This document shows, piece after piece, positions 27,320 to 35,593 of a DNA stretch of 64,000 bases (position 1 is the first letter of the stretch; the number at the start of each line of letters is the position of its first letter). This DNA comes from Ferruginibacter sp. (GTDB lineage Bacteria > Bacteroidota > Bacteroidia > Chitinophagales > Chitinophagaceae): NCBI RefSeq assembly GCF_028288465.1, contig NZ_JAQBNR010000005.1:62001-126000 (forward strand), given 5' to 3'. The position numbers were made by a program, and so were the translations under genes. The notes beneath the pieces were generated by a model, which made no database searches, was not told the DNA's origin, and was given only the letters and a program-made list of their open reading frames with translations.

Positions 27320-29527
27320 TTATTGTTCTAGAATTAAGGATCGTGTTTCAATTGGCTTTGAAGAATCGACGGCAATTTGTAAGGTATACTGTCCCGCCGG
27401 CAATTGCTTTCCTGTCGTTAATTCCAGCGCTGTACTGCCGCTGCCTACGAATAATTCTGTGCTCCGGATTAACTGACCATTGCTGCTAATTAAACTAAAT
27501 TTATAATTACCGGCCGGCTGGTTGGCGAACTCAAGGTGGATGTTATTTCCCTTTACAGGATTCGGATATATAGTAAACGGAATCATTTTGCGCTCCATTA
27601 CTAAATGTACCAACTGGCTGTATTTCACGGTATCGTTCAAATCGTACCATTTAATTCTATAAAAATTATTTCCCTCGGTTACTTTGGTATCGATCCACTT
27701 GTAGACGTTTGCAGCATTTCTATCAGCTGTTGCCATTGTGGTATTCACAGACCTAAAAACCCTTCCATCAGTTGATTTTTCAACATCATATTTCACAATA
27801 TTGATCTCGTTTTCTACAGTCCACTCAACCGCTATATCGCCATTTTGATGATATGCCTTTACTGTTGTAACTGTTACCGGTAATACTACGGCCGGCTTAA
27901 ATACGATTTTAAAACGAGTTGGTGCGGCAGAGGCAGCAGCTGTGCCGACTGAAAAATTTACAGTAGTTGAGCCGTCAAGGCTGATCGTTTTAACGGTGCC
28001 GAGATAGTTGTCCACCAAATAACCAATCATATCCGGGTGTTGCAGGTTGGCTGCGTCAAAAACAAACTGGTAGGCTCTTTGGGTTGTTGTTGTGAGCTTA
28101 AGATATATGGTATCGTTTGAATGAAGTGCCGGTCTTCTTTCTGCAGCGAGAGAAATCGTATTTCTTACGATGCTTAAATTTTCGTTTGTATTGCCAAATT
28201 TTACTGCATCGTCCCGGTCTATTCCACTACTGAATATATTATTGAATTCTGCAAAAGTACCGTCGGCAAGCGTTGTAGTATTATCTGCATTTAACAAATT
28301 CAACTTCACTTTTAGTATCCCTGACGGAACGCCATATGGCCTGAATCCAACGTTACTTCTATTTGAAGATTTGCTTGATTCGTTAAAAGTGACAGATGCC
28401 TGGTTGTTATTTTTTGTTTCTACAAAAAACGCCTGACCAGATTGGATATCTGTTGTTTGGGCACTTGGTACGGACTGACTCCAGGTTCCTGTAAAAAGCG
28501 GGTCATCCATCATTACATAACCGCCTGTAAGGTTTAGCGCCGGATCCCATACATAAAAGCGGTTTACGAGATTGTTTAACGAAAGGTTCGCAAAATTTAC
28601 CGGAGAAGCATACGGATTGCCGATCAGTGTATATTTACCAGATACAGAAGAAGCAGGGAAAGTCTGCGTGCCTGTTTGTAGTGCACCAATGCTGCTAACT
28701 GTTGTGTTTGTAAAAGTGCAGGTACACGTATTGGCAGGGTTACGGTCACCCCTTATGAATATAAAATACCCGGTATTGTCGGCACTGCCGGTGTTACCGG
28801 CAGAAATAGGCACTTTGGTATTTAAGACATTTACTAAAGCCTGCGTACTGTAATTCCAGGTTTTCATTGAAACTGAATTTTGAGCACTTACATCCAACCC
28901 ATTTCCAGAAGCCCCGGTAGGATTTGGTCCTGTTACTAACAGCCCTATACCAGGATTATCGGCGCCACGATCCTGCCAAGTATTGTATATCGTATTTGAA
29001 CTGGTAACAGGTGCGGTCATCAACCTCCAGGCTCTTTTTCCGGGAATATATCTTTCTACAGTTGCTTTACCTATAATCTGACTTGTTGCTGCAACAGGCG
29101 CTACTCTTGCAGTAAGGTTGACATCCGATCTTAATGTTAGGTTACTGTCTGCATATAAATTGCCCCCATTTACCGTAAGGACGTTCGCAACAATTGCCTT
29201 TGATTTTAAAGCAACCCCGTAAGCGGATTTTATAACAGATAAATTATTAAATGTTGAAGTTGTATTTCCACCAACGTATGCAGTGGTAGTATCAGTACTA
29301 CCAGCGAAAACAACTGTACTGGCACCGGCAGCAAAAGTGCCATTATTTTGAAATGCTGCATTATTGATCACCAGTGACACCGTGCCATTTAAAACAAGAC
29401 TGCCGCCCGTGTTGATGGTTAGTTTTTGAGCATTGACAGTATCACATAACCCTACAACAATAACAAACGTGACAAAGAATGAATAATTTTTTAATGAAGG
29501 TCTGCTTATGGTTAAAAATGGTTTCAT
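27320..29527 (-). CDS. T9SS cargo protein with C-terminal type A sorting domain
   Basis: Secreted protein of 735 residues. After a signal peptide (to about CDTVNAQ) come beta-rich segments. The opening LTINTGGSLVLNGTVSLVIN resembles a filamentous, autotransporter-like adhesin. The C-terminal 90 residues form a type IX secretion sorting domain (FTIYPNPVKGNNIHLEF, YKFSLISSNGQLIRS, LPAGQYTLQI). Between them are low-complexity beta segments without enzymatic motifs. It is the most upstream of three consecutive minus-strand genes for surface proteins (with the two fibre-like proteins); 57 bp separate it from the S74 fibre gene. It may be anchored at the surface and work with them; this is inference from position. 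Confidence 0.82.
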   Translation of the reverse strand: MKPFLTISRPSLKNYSFFVTFVIVVGLCDTVNAQKLTINTGGSLVLNGTVSLVINNAAFQNNGTFAAGASTVVFAGSTDTTTAYVGGNTTSTFNNLSVIKSAYGVALKSKAIVANVLTVNGGNLYADSNLTLRSDVNLTARVAPVAATSQIIGKATVERYIPGKRAWRLMTAPVTSSNTIYNTWQDRGADNPGIGLLVTGPNPTGASGNGLDVSAQNSVSMKTWNYSTQALVNVLNTKVPISAGNTGSADNTGYFIFIRGDRNPANTCTCTFTNTTVSSIGALQTGTQTFPASSVSGKYTLIGNPYASPVNFANLSLNNLVNRFYVWDPALNLTGGYVMMDDPLFTGTWSQSVPSAQTTDIQSGQAFFVETKNNNQASVTFNESSKSSNRSNVGFRPYGVPSGILKVKLNLLNADNTTTLADGTFAEFNNIFSSGIDRDDAVKFGNTNENLSIVRNTISLAAERRPALHSNDTIYLKLTTTTQRAYQFVFDAANLQHPDMIGYLVDNYLGTVKTISLDGSTTVNFSVGTAAASAAPTRFKIVFKPAVVLPVTVTTVKAYHQNGDIAVEWTVENEINIVKYDVEKSTDGRVFRSVNTTMATADRNAANVYKWIDTKVTEGNNFYRIKWYDLNDTVKYSQLVHLVMERKMIPFTIYPNPVKGNNIHLEFANQPAGNYKFSLISSNGQLIRSTELFVGSGSTALELTTGKQLPAGQYTLQIAVDSSKPIETRSLILEQ

Positions 29528-30087
29528 AATTTGGGTACAGTTTTCCGGAGGTAATGGGTTGTAGTCTGTTTTTTAATTTGCTGGCATTTTTTCTAACAGC
29601 TTGTAGTTAAATTTCCACAAAAACTAAAATTTGTATTGTAAAACGCAATTCTACTTTTGAAATTGTGCCTGTGTTGTTGGTGCAGTTATTTGAAGAATTT
29701 GTTTTCATGGTAGGTTTACGTTTGTCACACATAGCGCATAACCATGCCGTGTTTATAAGGTATTTATAATCATTGAGTTACAACTATATTTGTCATACTC
29801 CTTTCCTGATTATGGAACTGAATTTCTAAAAAACGGAACGAAACAAAAATATTTTTTTAGTACTGCTGTAATAGAACTTCTACAAAAACAAGTACCTCAA
29901 CATAAAAAAGGGCATCCCATTATTTCTGTAAAATTGAAAAAAAGGCACATGGTTTATCAGGTTATAAAAACTGTGGTTAAAGTCTTTTTTTGAAAAGTGA
30001 ATCAATTTTGTAACTGCCTCAGTTTTTTTATTACCGTAAATCTGGCAAGGCTAAAGGCTTTCGCTTAAATTGTGCTAAATATGTAGC
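29528..30087. other. 560-bp non-coding interval between T9SS and amidohydrolase genes
   Basis: AT-rich region separating two divergent genes. A TATATTTG sequence at 29785-29792 matches the -7 consensus on the plus strand. It is 296 bp before the amidohydrolase ATG and may drive a long-leader transcript or a small RNA. The only frame after it, a 67-codon run starting at a TTG, has no similarity I recognise and is probably not a gene. Confidence 0.4.
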
Positions 30088-31545
30088 ATGAAATTGAATT
30101 ACCGGACAATATTTTTACTTCCAGCTGTTTTACTCACCAATTTTTGTACAGGTCAGAAAAAGGCTTCAGGTGCGGAATCATTTAAGAGCCAGGCGATAGC
30201 CGACATACAGGCGAAATACCAGGACTACCGTCAGACTGCCATGCAGATATGGAACTTTGCTGAGGTTGGTTACAAGGAAGAAAAAAGCACGGCATTACTG
30301 CAACAGGTATTAAGTGATAATGGCTTTACCATTCAAAAAGGCGTCGCGTCAATACCAACCGCCTTTGTTGCAAGCTATGGCACCGGGCAACCGGTAATCG
30401 CTATCCTGGCAGAGTTTGACGCTTTGCCCGGCTTGTCCCAGGAAGCCATTCCGGAAAAAAAGAGTATACCCGGCAAAGCTGCCGGCCAGGCATGCGGCCA
30501 TCATTTATTTGGAACTGCTTCAGTAGCTGCCGGCATTGAAATAAAAAAACTGATTGAACAAAAAAAGCTCACCGGTACAATCAGGGTTTATGGTTGCCCC
30601 GCGGAGGAGGGCGGTTCCGGAAAAGTATTTATGGTGCGGGCAGGTTTGTTTAATGATGTGGATGTGGCCATACATTGGCACCCGGGCGATAACAATAGTG
30701 TTACCATGATGAGCGCATTGGCAAACAAGTCAGCTAAATTCCGTTTTCATGGTATATCAGCACATGCTGCGGCTTCGCCTGAAAAAGGCAGGTCTGCCCT
30801 GGATGCAGTAGAAGCAATGGATAATATGGTTAATATGATGCGGGAACATATTCCGCAGGAAACCCGGATTCATTATGTAATTACCAATGGAGGTAAAGCC
30901 CCTAACGTGGTACCGGATTTTGCAGAGGTGTATTATTATGTACGCCATCCTAAGAGAGAGGATGTAGTGAAAATATTTGATCGTGTAGTGAAAGCTGCCA
31001 ACGGAGCGGCAATGGGAACTGAAACTACTGTTGACTACGAAATTATCGGCGGAACACACGACCTGCTTTTAAATAAAACACTGGCCGAAGACATGCAACT
31101 AAACCTGGAAAAAGTAGGAGGCGTGCATTTAAGTGCTGATGAAATTGAATTCGGGAAAAAATTGCAGATCAGCTTTGGTCCAGCGCCACCTGAAATTGCT
31201 ACCGCTGCCATTGTAAAACCGTTAAAGGCGGGAGATACCTCAGGTGGTGGTTCTACAGATGTTGGCGACGTGAGTTATGCTGTGCCTACGGTTGGTATGC
31301 AGGCCGCCACATGGATACCGGGCACTCCGGCACACAGCTGGCAGGCCGTTGCCTGCGGGGGAACTGAAATAGGAACAAAAGGTATGATGGTGGCGGCCAA
31401 AACAATGACGCTGACTGCCATTGATCTCTTTTTGAATCCTGCACTGATTGCAAAAGCAAAACAGGAATTTATACAGGATAAAGGCGATTACCAGTACAAA
31501 GCTTTGCTTGGGGATATCAAACCAGCTTTGAATTACAGGGATTAA
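30088..31545 (+). CDS. Exported M20-family amidohydrolase (AbgB-like)
   Basis: Metal-dependent amidohydrolase of 485 residues. An N-terminal signal-like segment (MKLNYRTIFLLPAVLLTNFCTG) suggests export. M20 features include AILAEFDALPGLS (about 110-122), GQACGHHLFG, EEGGSGKVFMVRAGLF, a dimerisation domain with ISAHAAASPEKGRSALDAV, and the C-terminal metal-site region (STDVGDVSYAVPT, GTPAHSWQAVACGGTEIGTKGM). Relatives cleave p-aminobenzoyl-glutamate or N-acyl amino acids. The substrate here is unknown. A perfect hairpin terminator follows 15 bp after the stop, so it is probably monocistronic. Confidence 0.88.
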   Translation: MKLNYRTIFLLPAVLLTNFCTGQKKASGAESFKSQAIADIQAKYQDYRQTAMQIWNFAEVGYKEEKSTALLQQVLSDNGFTIQKGVASIPTAFVASYGTGQPVIAILAEFDALPGLSQEAIPEKKSIPGKAAGQACGHHLFGTASVAAGIEIKKLIEQKKLTGTIRVYGCPAEEGGSGKVFMVRAGLFNDVDVAIHWHPGDNNSVTMMSALANKSAKFRFHGISAHAAASPEKGRSALDAVEAMDNMVNMMREHIPQETRIHYVITNGGKAPNVVPDFAEVYYYVRHPKREDVVKIFDRVVKAANGAAMGTETTVDYEIIGGTHDLLLNKTLAEDMQLNLEKVGGVHLSADEIEFGKKLQISFGPAPPEIATAAIVKPLKAGDTSGGGSTDVGDVSYAVPTVGMQAATWIPGTPAHSWQAVACGGTEIGTKGMMVAAKTMTLTAIDLFLNPALIAKAKQEFIQDKGDYQYKALLGDIKPALNYRD

Positions 31546-31560
31546 TTCATTTTAATAACT

Positions 31561-31597
31561 TAACAAAAAAGCTTCCTTTACGGAAGCTTTTTTGTTA
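31561..31597 (+). terminator. Perfect hairpin terminator after the amidohydrolase
   Basis: A 16-bp perfect inverted repeat (TAACAAAAAAGCTTCC / GGAAGCTTTTTTGTTA) with loop TTTAC, giving a T-run on both strands. It lies between two convergent genes and can end both transcripts. Confidence 0.8.
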
Positions 31598-31644
31598 AGT
31601 ATATATTTTTAGGTTGCAGGCAAAGCTGTTAAATTCCTTATGAT

Positions 31645-32142
31645 TTATTCGTGTATGAAATCAGTTCTTGAATAGGTGCCGGGCGAAGCATGCTCACCTT
31701 TTTGAAAACTAAAGTGCACAAAGTTGATGCCTTTTAGTTCGGTGAGATTATAAGTGACTTCTGCCATATAGGCCTCTGCGCCACTGGATCCTGTTTGGCT
31801 GGTTAAATAATTAGCGTTACCGACTTTTATAAAAATGCTGTCGTTGGAAACCTTGTTTAGACTGAGTTTCATCTCAGGATAAATTTCGTTGAAGGATTGA
31901 ATAATATGCTCTGCTGTTAAAGAGTCTGCAGGAATCGGCCTGTTTCTAACCATCGTAAAACCTTTTTTACCGGAAAAGTCAGCAAACCAAAAATAGTGCG
32001 TGTCTTTATAAATATTGGCGGTGTCAGTAGTTACAACAGTGGAGGTAGTGTCGACCACTGGTTGATTCTTCTCAGATTCTTTACTATGGCAGGAAAAAAT
32101 TACCGGCAACAAATAAAGAATAAATACAGCATACTTTTTCAT
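31645..32142 (-). CDS. Hypothetical lipoprotein
   Basis: A 165-residue protein starting MKKYAVFILYLLPVIFSCHSKES, a lipoprotein signal with the Cys at residue 18. A Thr/Asp-rich linker (TTSTVVTTDTAN) follows. The rest has a compact alpha/beta pattern (AEHIIQSFNEIYPEMKLSLNKVSNDSIFIKV, then FVHFSFQKGEHASPG) that faintly recalls GerMN-type domains, though I cannot confirm it. Converges with the amidohydrolase gene. No close functional neighbour. Confidence 0.65.
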   Translation of the reverse strand: MKKYAVFILYLLPVIFSCHSKESEKNQPVVDTTSTVVTTDTANIYKDTHYFWFADFSGKKGFTMVRNRPIPADSLTAEHIIQSFNEIYPEMKLSLNKVSNDSIFIKVGNANYLTSQTGSSGAEAYMAEVTYNLTELKGINFVHFSFQKGEHASPGTYSRTDFIHE

Positions 32143-32232
32143 GATTGTTTTTTATGGGTTACAAGTCAGCAATCTTTGTATCCAAAACCGTGCAAATTTG
32201 CCTTATTAAAAGTACTAAGCAATTTATAATAT

Positions 32233-32252
32233 ATAATGATAGTTGTCATTAT
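32233..32252. promoter_or_regulatory. Small palindrome ATAATGA-N6-TCATTAT
   Basis: A perfect 7-bp inverted repeat with a 6-bp spacer, 91 bp upstream of the lipoprotein gene. It could be an operator, but nothing else supports that. Confidence 0.25.
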
Positions 32253-32377
32253 CCCAGATGATTCTAGAAAGCAAAAAGCACTTGATCAAAATAAAAAAAT
32301 TACCAGTTCAAAAAAATACGGGATGTTATAGTTTGTTGACTGTTTCCATTCCGCATTTTTTGATAAGAAGTTATTTG

Positions 32378-34519
32378 CTATTTGTCCTTTGTAAAAATAT
32401 AACTGCCACCGCCCTGCGACAGGGAAAGTTCGTTTTTAACTAAATCGAAAACAATAACCAACCCCGCGGCTTCAAAACTAAAGCTGTCTTTGCCTGTATT
32501 ATTAAGAGCTATTTTCTCCTGACCTGTAGCTTCCAGTTGAAGGCTGTTATCTTCATTTGTAAAAGTCAGTTTAATCGGGATATTTTTGTTTGAATATACC
32601 CCGGTGTATTTATCAAAATTTATTGTTGCAACAGTATTTATCTTCTTTACACCCCATTTATTATTGCTCTCATCTGCATCCATGTAAATACCGCCATCCA
32701 GTTTTAAAAAAGCAATTTTCTTTTTAGTTTTAATGTTAATGATAGCGGCTTGCAGGTTCTTTTCCCAAATGCCGGCCGTTGCATGAATGGTTTCTTTTGT
32801 ACTATCAGTATACTCTACCAATACGTCTGTTGGTATTGCAAAGCCGCCAATGTTTTTTATGGTAAGAGAATAACCTCCGGCCACAGGAGCCAATTTATCT
32901 ACCGCAATATCCATGTAATAAGTACTCAAAAACCAGTTACTGAAAAACCAGTTCAGATTTTTTCCGGAGAAAGTTGAAAAGCTATTAAACATATCCCATG
33001 GAATTGGGTGCTTGCCATGCCAGCTATCCATAAATCCATGCAAAGACTTTTTGAATAATTCATCGCCGAGCATATCTTTTAACGCCAGGTAAGCAAGTGC
33101 AGGTTTACCATATTCATTATGTCCCATGGCTTGTCCGCTTAAAATATTTACCGGTGTAATGATGGGCACCTGTGTTTCATCTGATGGATTTAGAGCCCAG
33201 CCTGCAACCCTGAATTGTTTGAAAAAATTATTCGCTTTTTCTTTCCCAAGATCCACTTGGCCTATCAGGTTTTCGAATGCTGTTGTCCAGCCTTCATCCA
33301 TAAAACCATAGCGGTGTTCGTTGATGCCCATGTAAAAAGGAAAATAAGAATGTCCTACTTCATGCTCAGCAATAAAGCGTTGCATAATGTCGTCATCCTG
33401 GCGGCTGTCGTTGGCCATCATCGGATACTCCATATCCGCAAATCCTTCTATGATTGTGCTTTTGGGAAAAGGATATGCTACCCCTGGCCAGTTATTACTG
33501 TACCAGTCAAGTGAATGCTGAATGTGCTTTACCTGGTTATGAAAATTAGTGGCGCTATTTAAATAGGCGGACTGACAACTCGCCCTGCGACCGGTTTTTT
33601 TATCCACCAAAACACTTGCAGCATCCCATACATAATGGTCGCTTATGCAATATGCCATGTCACTGATATCAGTTGCTTTCCATTTCCATGTGTTGGTTGC
33701 ATTTTGTGTGGTTATATTCTTTGCTTCAATATCTTTTTGGGTAGCAACATTTATCACATCATCACTCGTAAAACTTTTATTGAATTTTTCGAGATAAACA
33801 GGTTGTAATACTTCCGCAGCATTTAATAAATCACCGGAGCCCCAAACCAAAAAGTTTTTAGGAACGGTAACGGCAACGGTGTAGTCATTAAAATCATTAT
33901 AAAACTCCTGAGCATCTGTAAAGTCCATTCTGTCCCAGCCAAACACATCGTCCATTACCGCAACTCTTGGGTAAAAATAAGCCAGGAAAAAACTGGTGCT
34001 GTCGAGTTTGCCTTCCCGGCCACTACGGTCACTTAAATCATAATGCCATTTAAAACTTAATTGTACGCTGTCGCCTGTGGCAACAGGTTTGGTAAGGCTT
34101 ACCCGTTTCCATGTTTCGCCACGGGCATCGCCAAAATTGGTAACCGTGCCGTTTTGAGTAAACTGATCAATATGAATACCGGTAGTTAAATAGTCTGCTC
34201 CGGTTGCGCTTTGCCTTTCTGCTCCCGGATTATGAATGTTCATGATCAGTTTAATTACAATGCTGCTGATTGGCTTTGGGCTGTTGTTGATATAGGTAAT
34301 GGTTTCATCACCGGTAACGGTTTTTGCAGGCGGTGCAACTGCAACATTAATGGTATACCGGCCATAGTTTTGCCAGTATTTTTTTCCGGGTCTGCCGTCC
34401 ATGCTGCGTGTTTCATTGGTGTATGCCTTTTTTATATTTTGTGGCATATATACAGGCTGCTGTGCATATACAATATTGGTTGCTGCGATCAGGCAGGCCG
34501 CCAAAAAGACTTTGTTCAT
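32378..34519 (-). CDS. Secreted M1-family zinc metallopeptidase
   Basis: Aminopeptidase-type protein of 713 residues from the ATG at 34519 (MNKVFLAACLIAATNIVYAQ signal peptide); an in-frame upstream codon at 34552 would bury the signal. The zinc motif HEVGH lies at residues 386-390 and the third ligand Glu at 409, the exact HExxH-18-E spacing of M1 enzymes. The usual GxMEN exopeptidase motif is modified to GFADMEYP, as in a large Bacteroidota subgroup. N-terminal beta domain (TVTGDETITYINNSPKPIS) and a C-terminal beta region are present. It probably degrades extracellular or periplasmic peptides. No T9SS signal is visible. Confidence 0.9.
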   Translation of the reverse strand: MNKVFLAACLIAATNIVYAQQPVYMPQNIKKAYTNETRSMDGRPGKKYWQNYGRYTINVAVAPPAKTVTGDETITYINNSPKPISSIVIKLIMNIHNPGAERQSATGADYLTTGIHIDQFTQNGTVTNFGDARGETWKRVSLTKPVATGDSVQLSFKWHYDLSDRSGREGKLDSTSFFLAYFYPRVAVMDDVFGWDRMDFTDAQEFYNDFNDYTVAVTVPKNFLVWGSGDLLNAAEVLQPVYLEKFNKSFTSDDVINVATQKDIEAKNITTQNATNTWKWKATDISDMAYCISDHYVWDAASVLVDKKTGRRASCQSAYLNSATNFHNQVKHIQHSLDWYSNNWPGVAYPFPKSTIIEGFADMEYPMMANDSRQDDDIMQRFIAEHEVGHSYFPFYMGINEHRYGFMDEGWTTAFENLIGQVDLGKEKANNFFKQFRVAGWALNPSDETQVPIITPVNILSGQAMGHNEYGKPALAYLALKDMLGDELFKKSLHGFMDSWHGKHPIPWDMFNSFSTFSGKNLNWFFSNWFLSTYYMDIAVDKLAPVAGGYSLTIKNIGGFAIPTDVLVEYTDSTKETIHATAGIWEKNLQAAIINIKTKKKIAFLKLDGGIYMDADESNNKWGVKKINTVATINFDKYTGVYSNKNIPIKLTFTNEDNSLQLEATGQEKIALNNTGKDSFSFEAAGLVIVFDLVKNELSLSQGGGSYIFTKDK

Positions 34520-34673
34520 ACTATATTTTTTAATGAAAATAAGAAGCGGCAATGTACCAACTATTTATTTTACATAAGTGGTAATAATATTTATAAAGGT
34601 ATAACTCCGTAATCTTGTTTACAATTTACGTCGCGTCAGCCGAATTTTATTTATTCAGAAAAAAACAAATGCG

Positions 34674-35184
34674 ATGAATAAAATTTATAACCCCGATGAT
34701 GGCTATGATGTATTTTATCAGCCTTATATAAACAGTATGCTGCAAGATGGAAACCGGTTGCAGCCTTTAAAGAATATAGTGGAAGAGACCCCCAGCATGG
34801 TAGTAAACCTTTCCGAAGAAAATTTAATCACTGGTACAGTCAAGGTACGTGGATCCTTAAAGATATTGTTCTGCACCACTCCGATTGTGAAAGAATCATT
34901 ATCTATCGTGCATTAAGAATTGCCAGAAGCTATGACACCAATCTGCCTGGATTTGATGAAAATCTTTTTGTTTCAACTACCAGTAGCGGTAGCAGAACTA
35001 CCCAAAAAATGTTATGGAACAATTACACTTGTACCGAACAGCTGGCGTTTTTTTATTGTAAGATTAAGTGCTGGATACTATAGGAACTGCAAATGGTTTT
35101 GCTTTAACCTAAAGATTATTAATTAATCATTTGTATGGCCATCATCTAGACCATCTCAATGTTACCAGGGAAAGATGTTTATAG
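34674..35184 (+). pseudogene. Decayed DinB-family protein gene
   Basis: Fragments of one DinB/YfiT-like protein appear in order in different frames. Frame A from the ATG at 34674: NKIYNPDDGYDVFYQPYIN to NLSEENL. After a one-base loss near 34817-34825, a second frame reads WILKDIVLHHSDCERIIIYR, ALRIARSYDTNLPGFDENLF and EQLAFFY, then a stop near 35082. A third frame reads IGTANGFALT, a stop, then HLYGHHLDHLNVTRER to 35184. The intact family has four helices and a three-His metal site (part of which is visible in HHLDHL). The order and spacing match a complete gene, so it is a pseudogene with at least two frameshifts and two stops. A terminator still follows it. Confidence 0.78.
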
Positions 35185-35224
35185 TGAGTTTTTTAGAAAA
35201 GGTTTAAGACAAATTTTAAAAAGA

Positions 35225-35256
35225 GAAGCCAGGATAAAAATCCAGCTTCGTTTTTT
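35225..35256 (+). terminator. Terminator behind the DinB pseudogene
   Basis: Stem GAAGC/GCTTC extended by GGAT/ATCC with a small loop, followed by GTTTTTT. Lies 41 bp past the last recognisable pseudogene codon. The rest of the gap up to 35575 shows nothing else. Confidence 0.6.
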
Positions 35257-35575
35257 GTCCAATATCCTATGAAAAACCTATTCATCTAGTTGTAATAACT
35301 GTGCCAATGTGTTTTACGTTATTACTTAACCATGGTCGGGAATAATTTTCCTCACATACAAAAATGAAGTTTTGCGTCTTTGGTAATTCTGTAGAGATCG
35401 TTCCCTGTATCTATTAAGTTACGATCATATATTATTAACATGCATCGTATAAACATTACCACACTTAAATTGCAAATGTGATATCAGAAAGAAAATGACA
35501 GACCTGTTTTTTACGACTTATTTTTGCAGGCTTAATTTGTATAAACGATCCTTTTAAGGACAGCATTCACCATAC

Positions 35576-35583
35576 TAAATTTG
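35576..35583 (+). promoter_or_regulatory. -7 box TAAATTTG of the GH92 gene
   Basis: Exact TAnnTTTG match ending 10 bp before the GH92 ATG. A TTTT about 20 bp upstream may be the -33 region. Confidence 0.55.
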
Positions 35584-35593
35584 TAAAAAATAC

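Noticed and set aside
29790-29993. 67-codon open frame after a TATATTTG box
   Set aside because: It begins at TTG, has low-complexity Lys/Phe-rich composition and no similarity I can see; more likely chance or leader sequence.
34920-35126. 68-codon open frame on the plus strand
   Set aside because: It is an out-of-frame reading of the DinB pseudogene; the correct frames give the conserved motifs.
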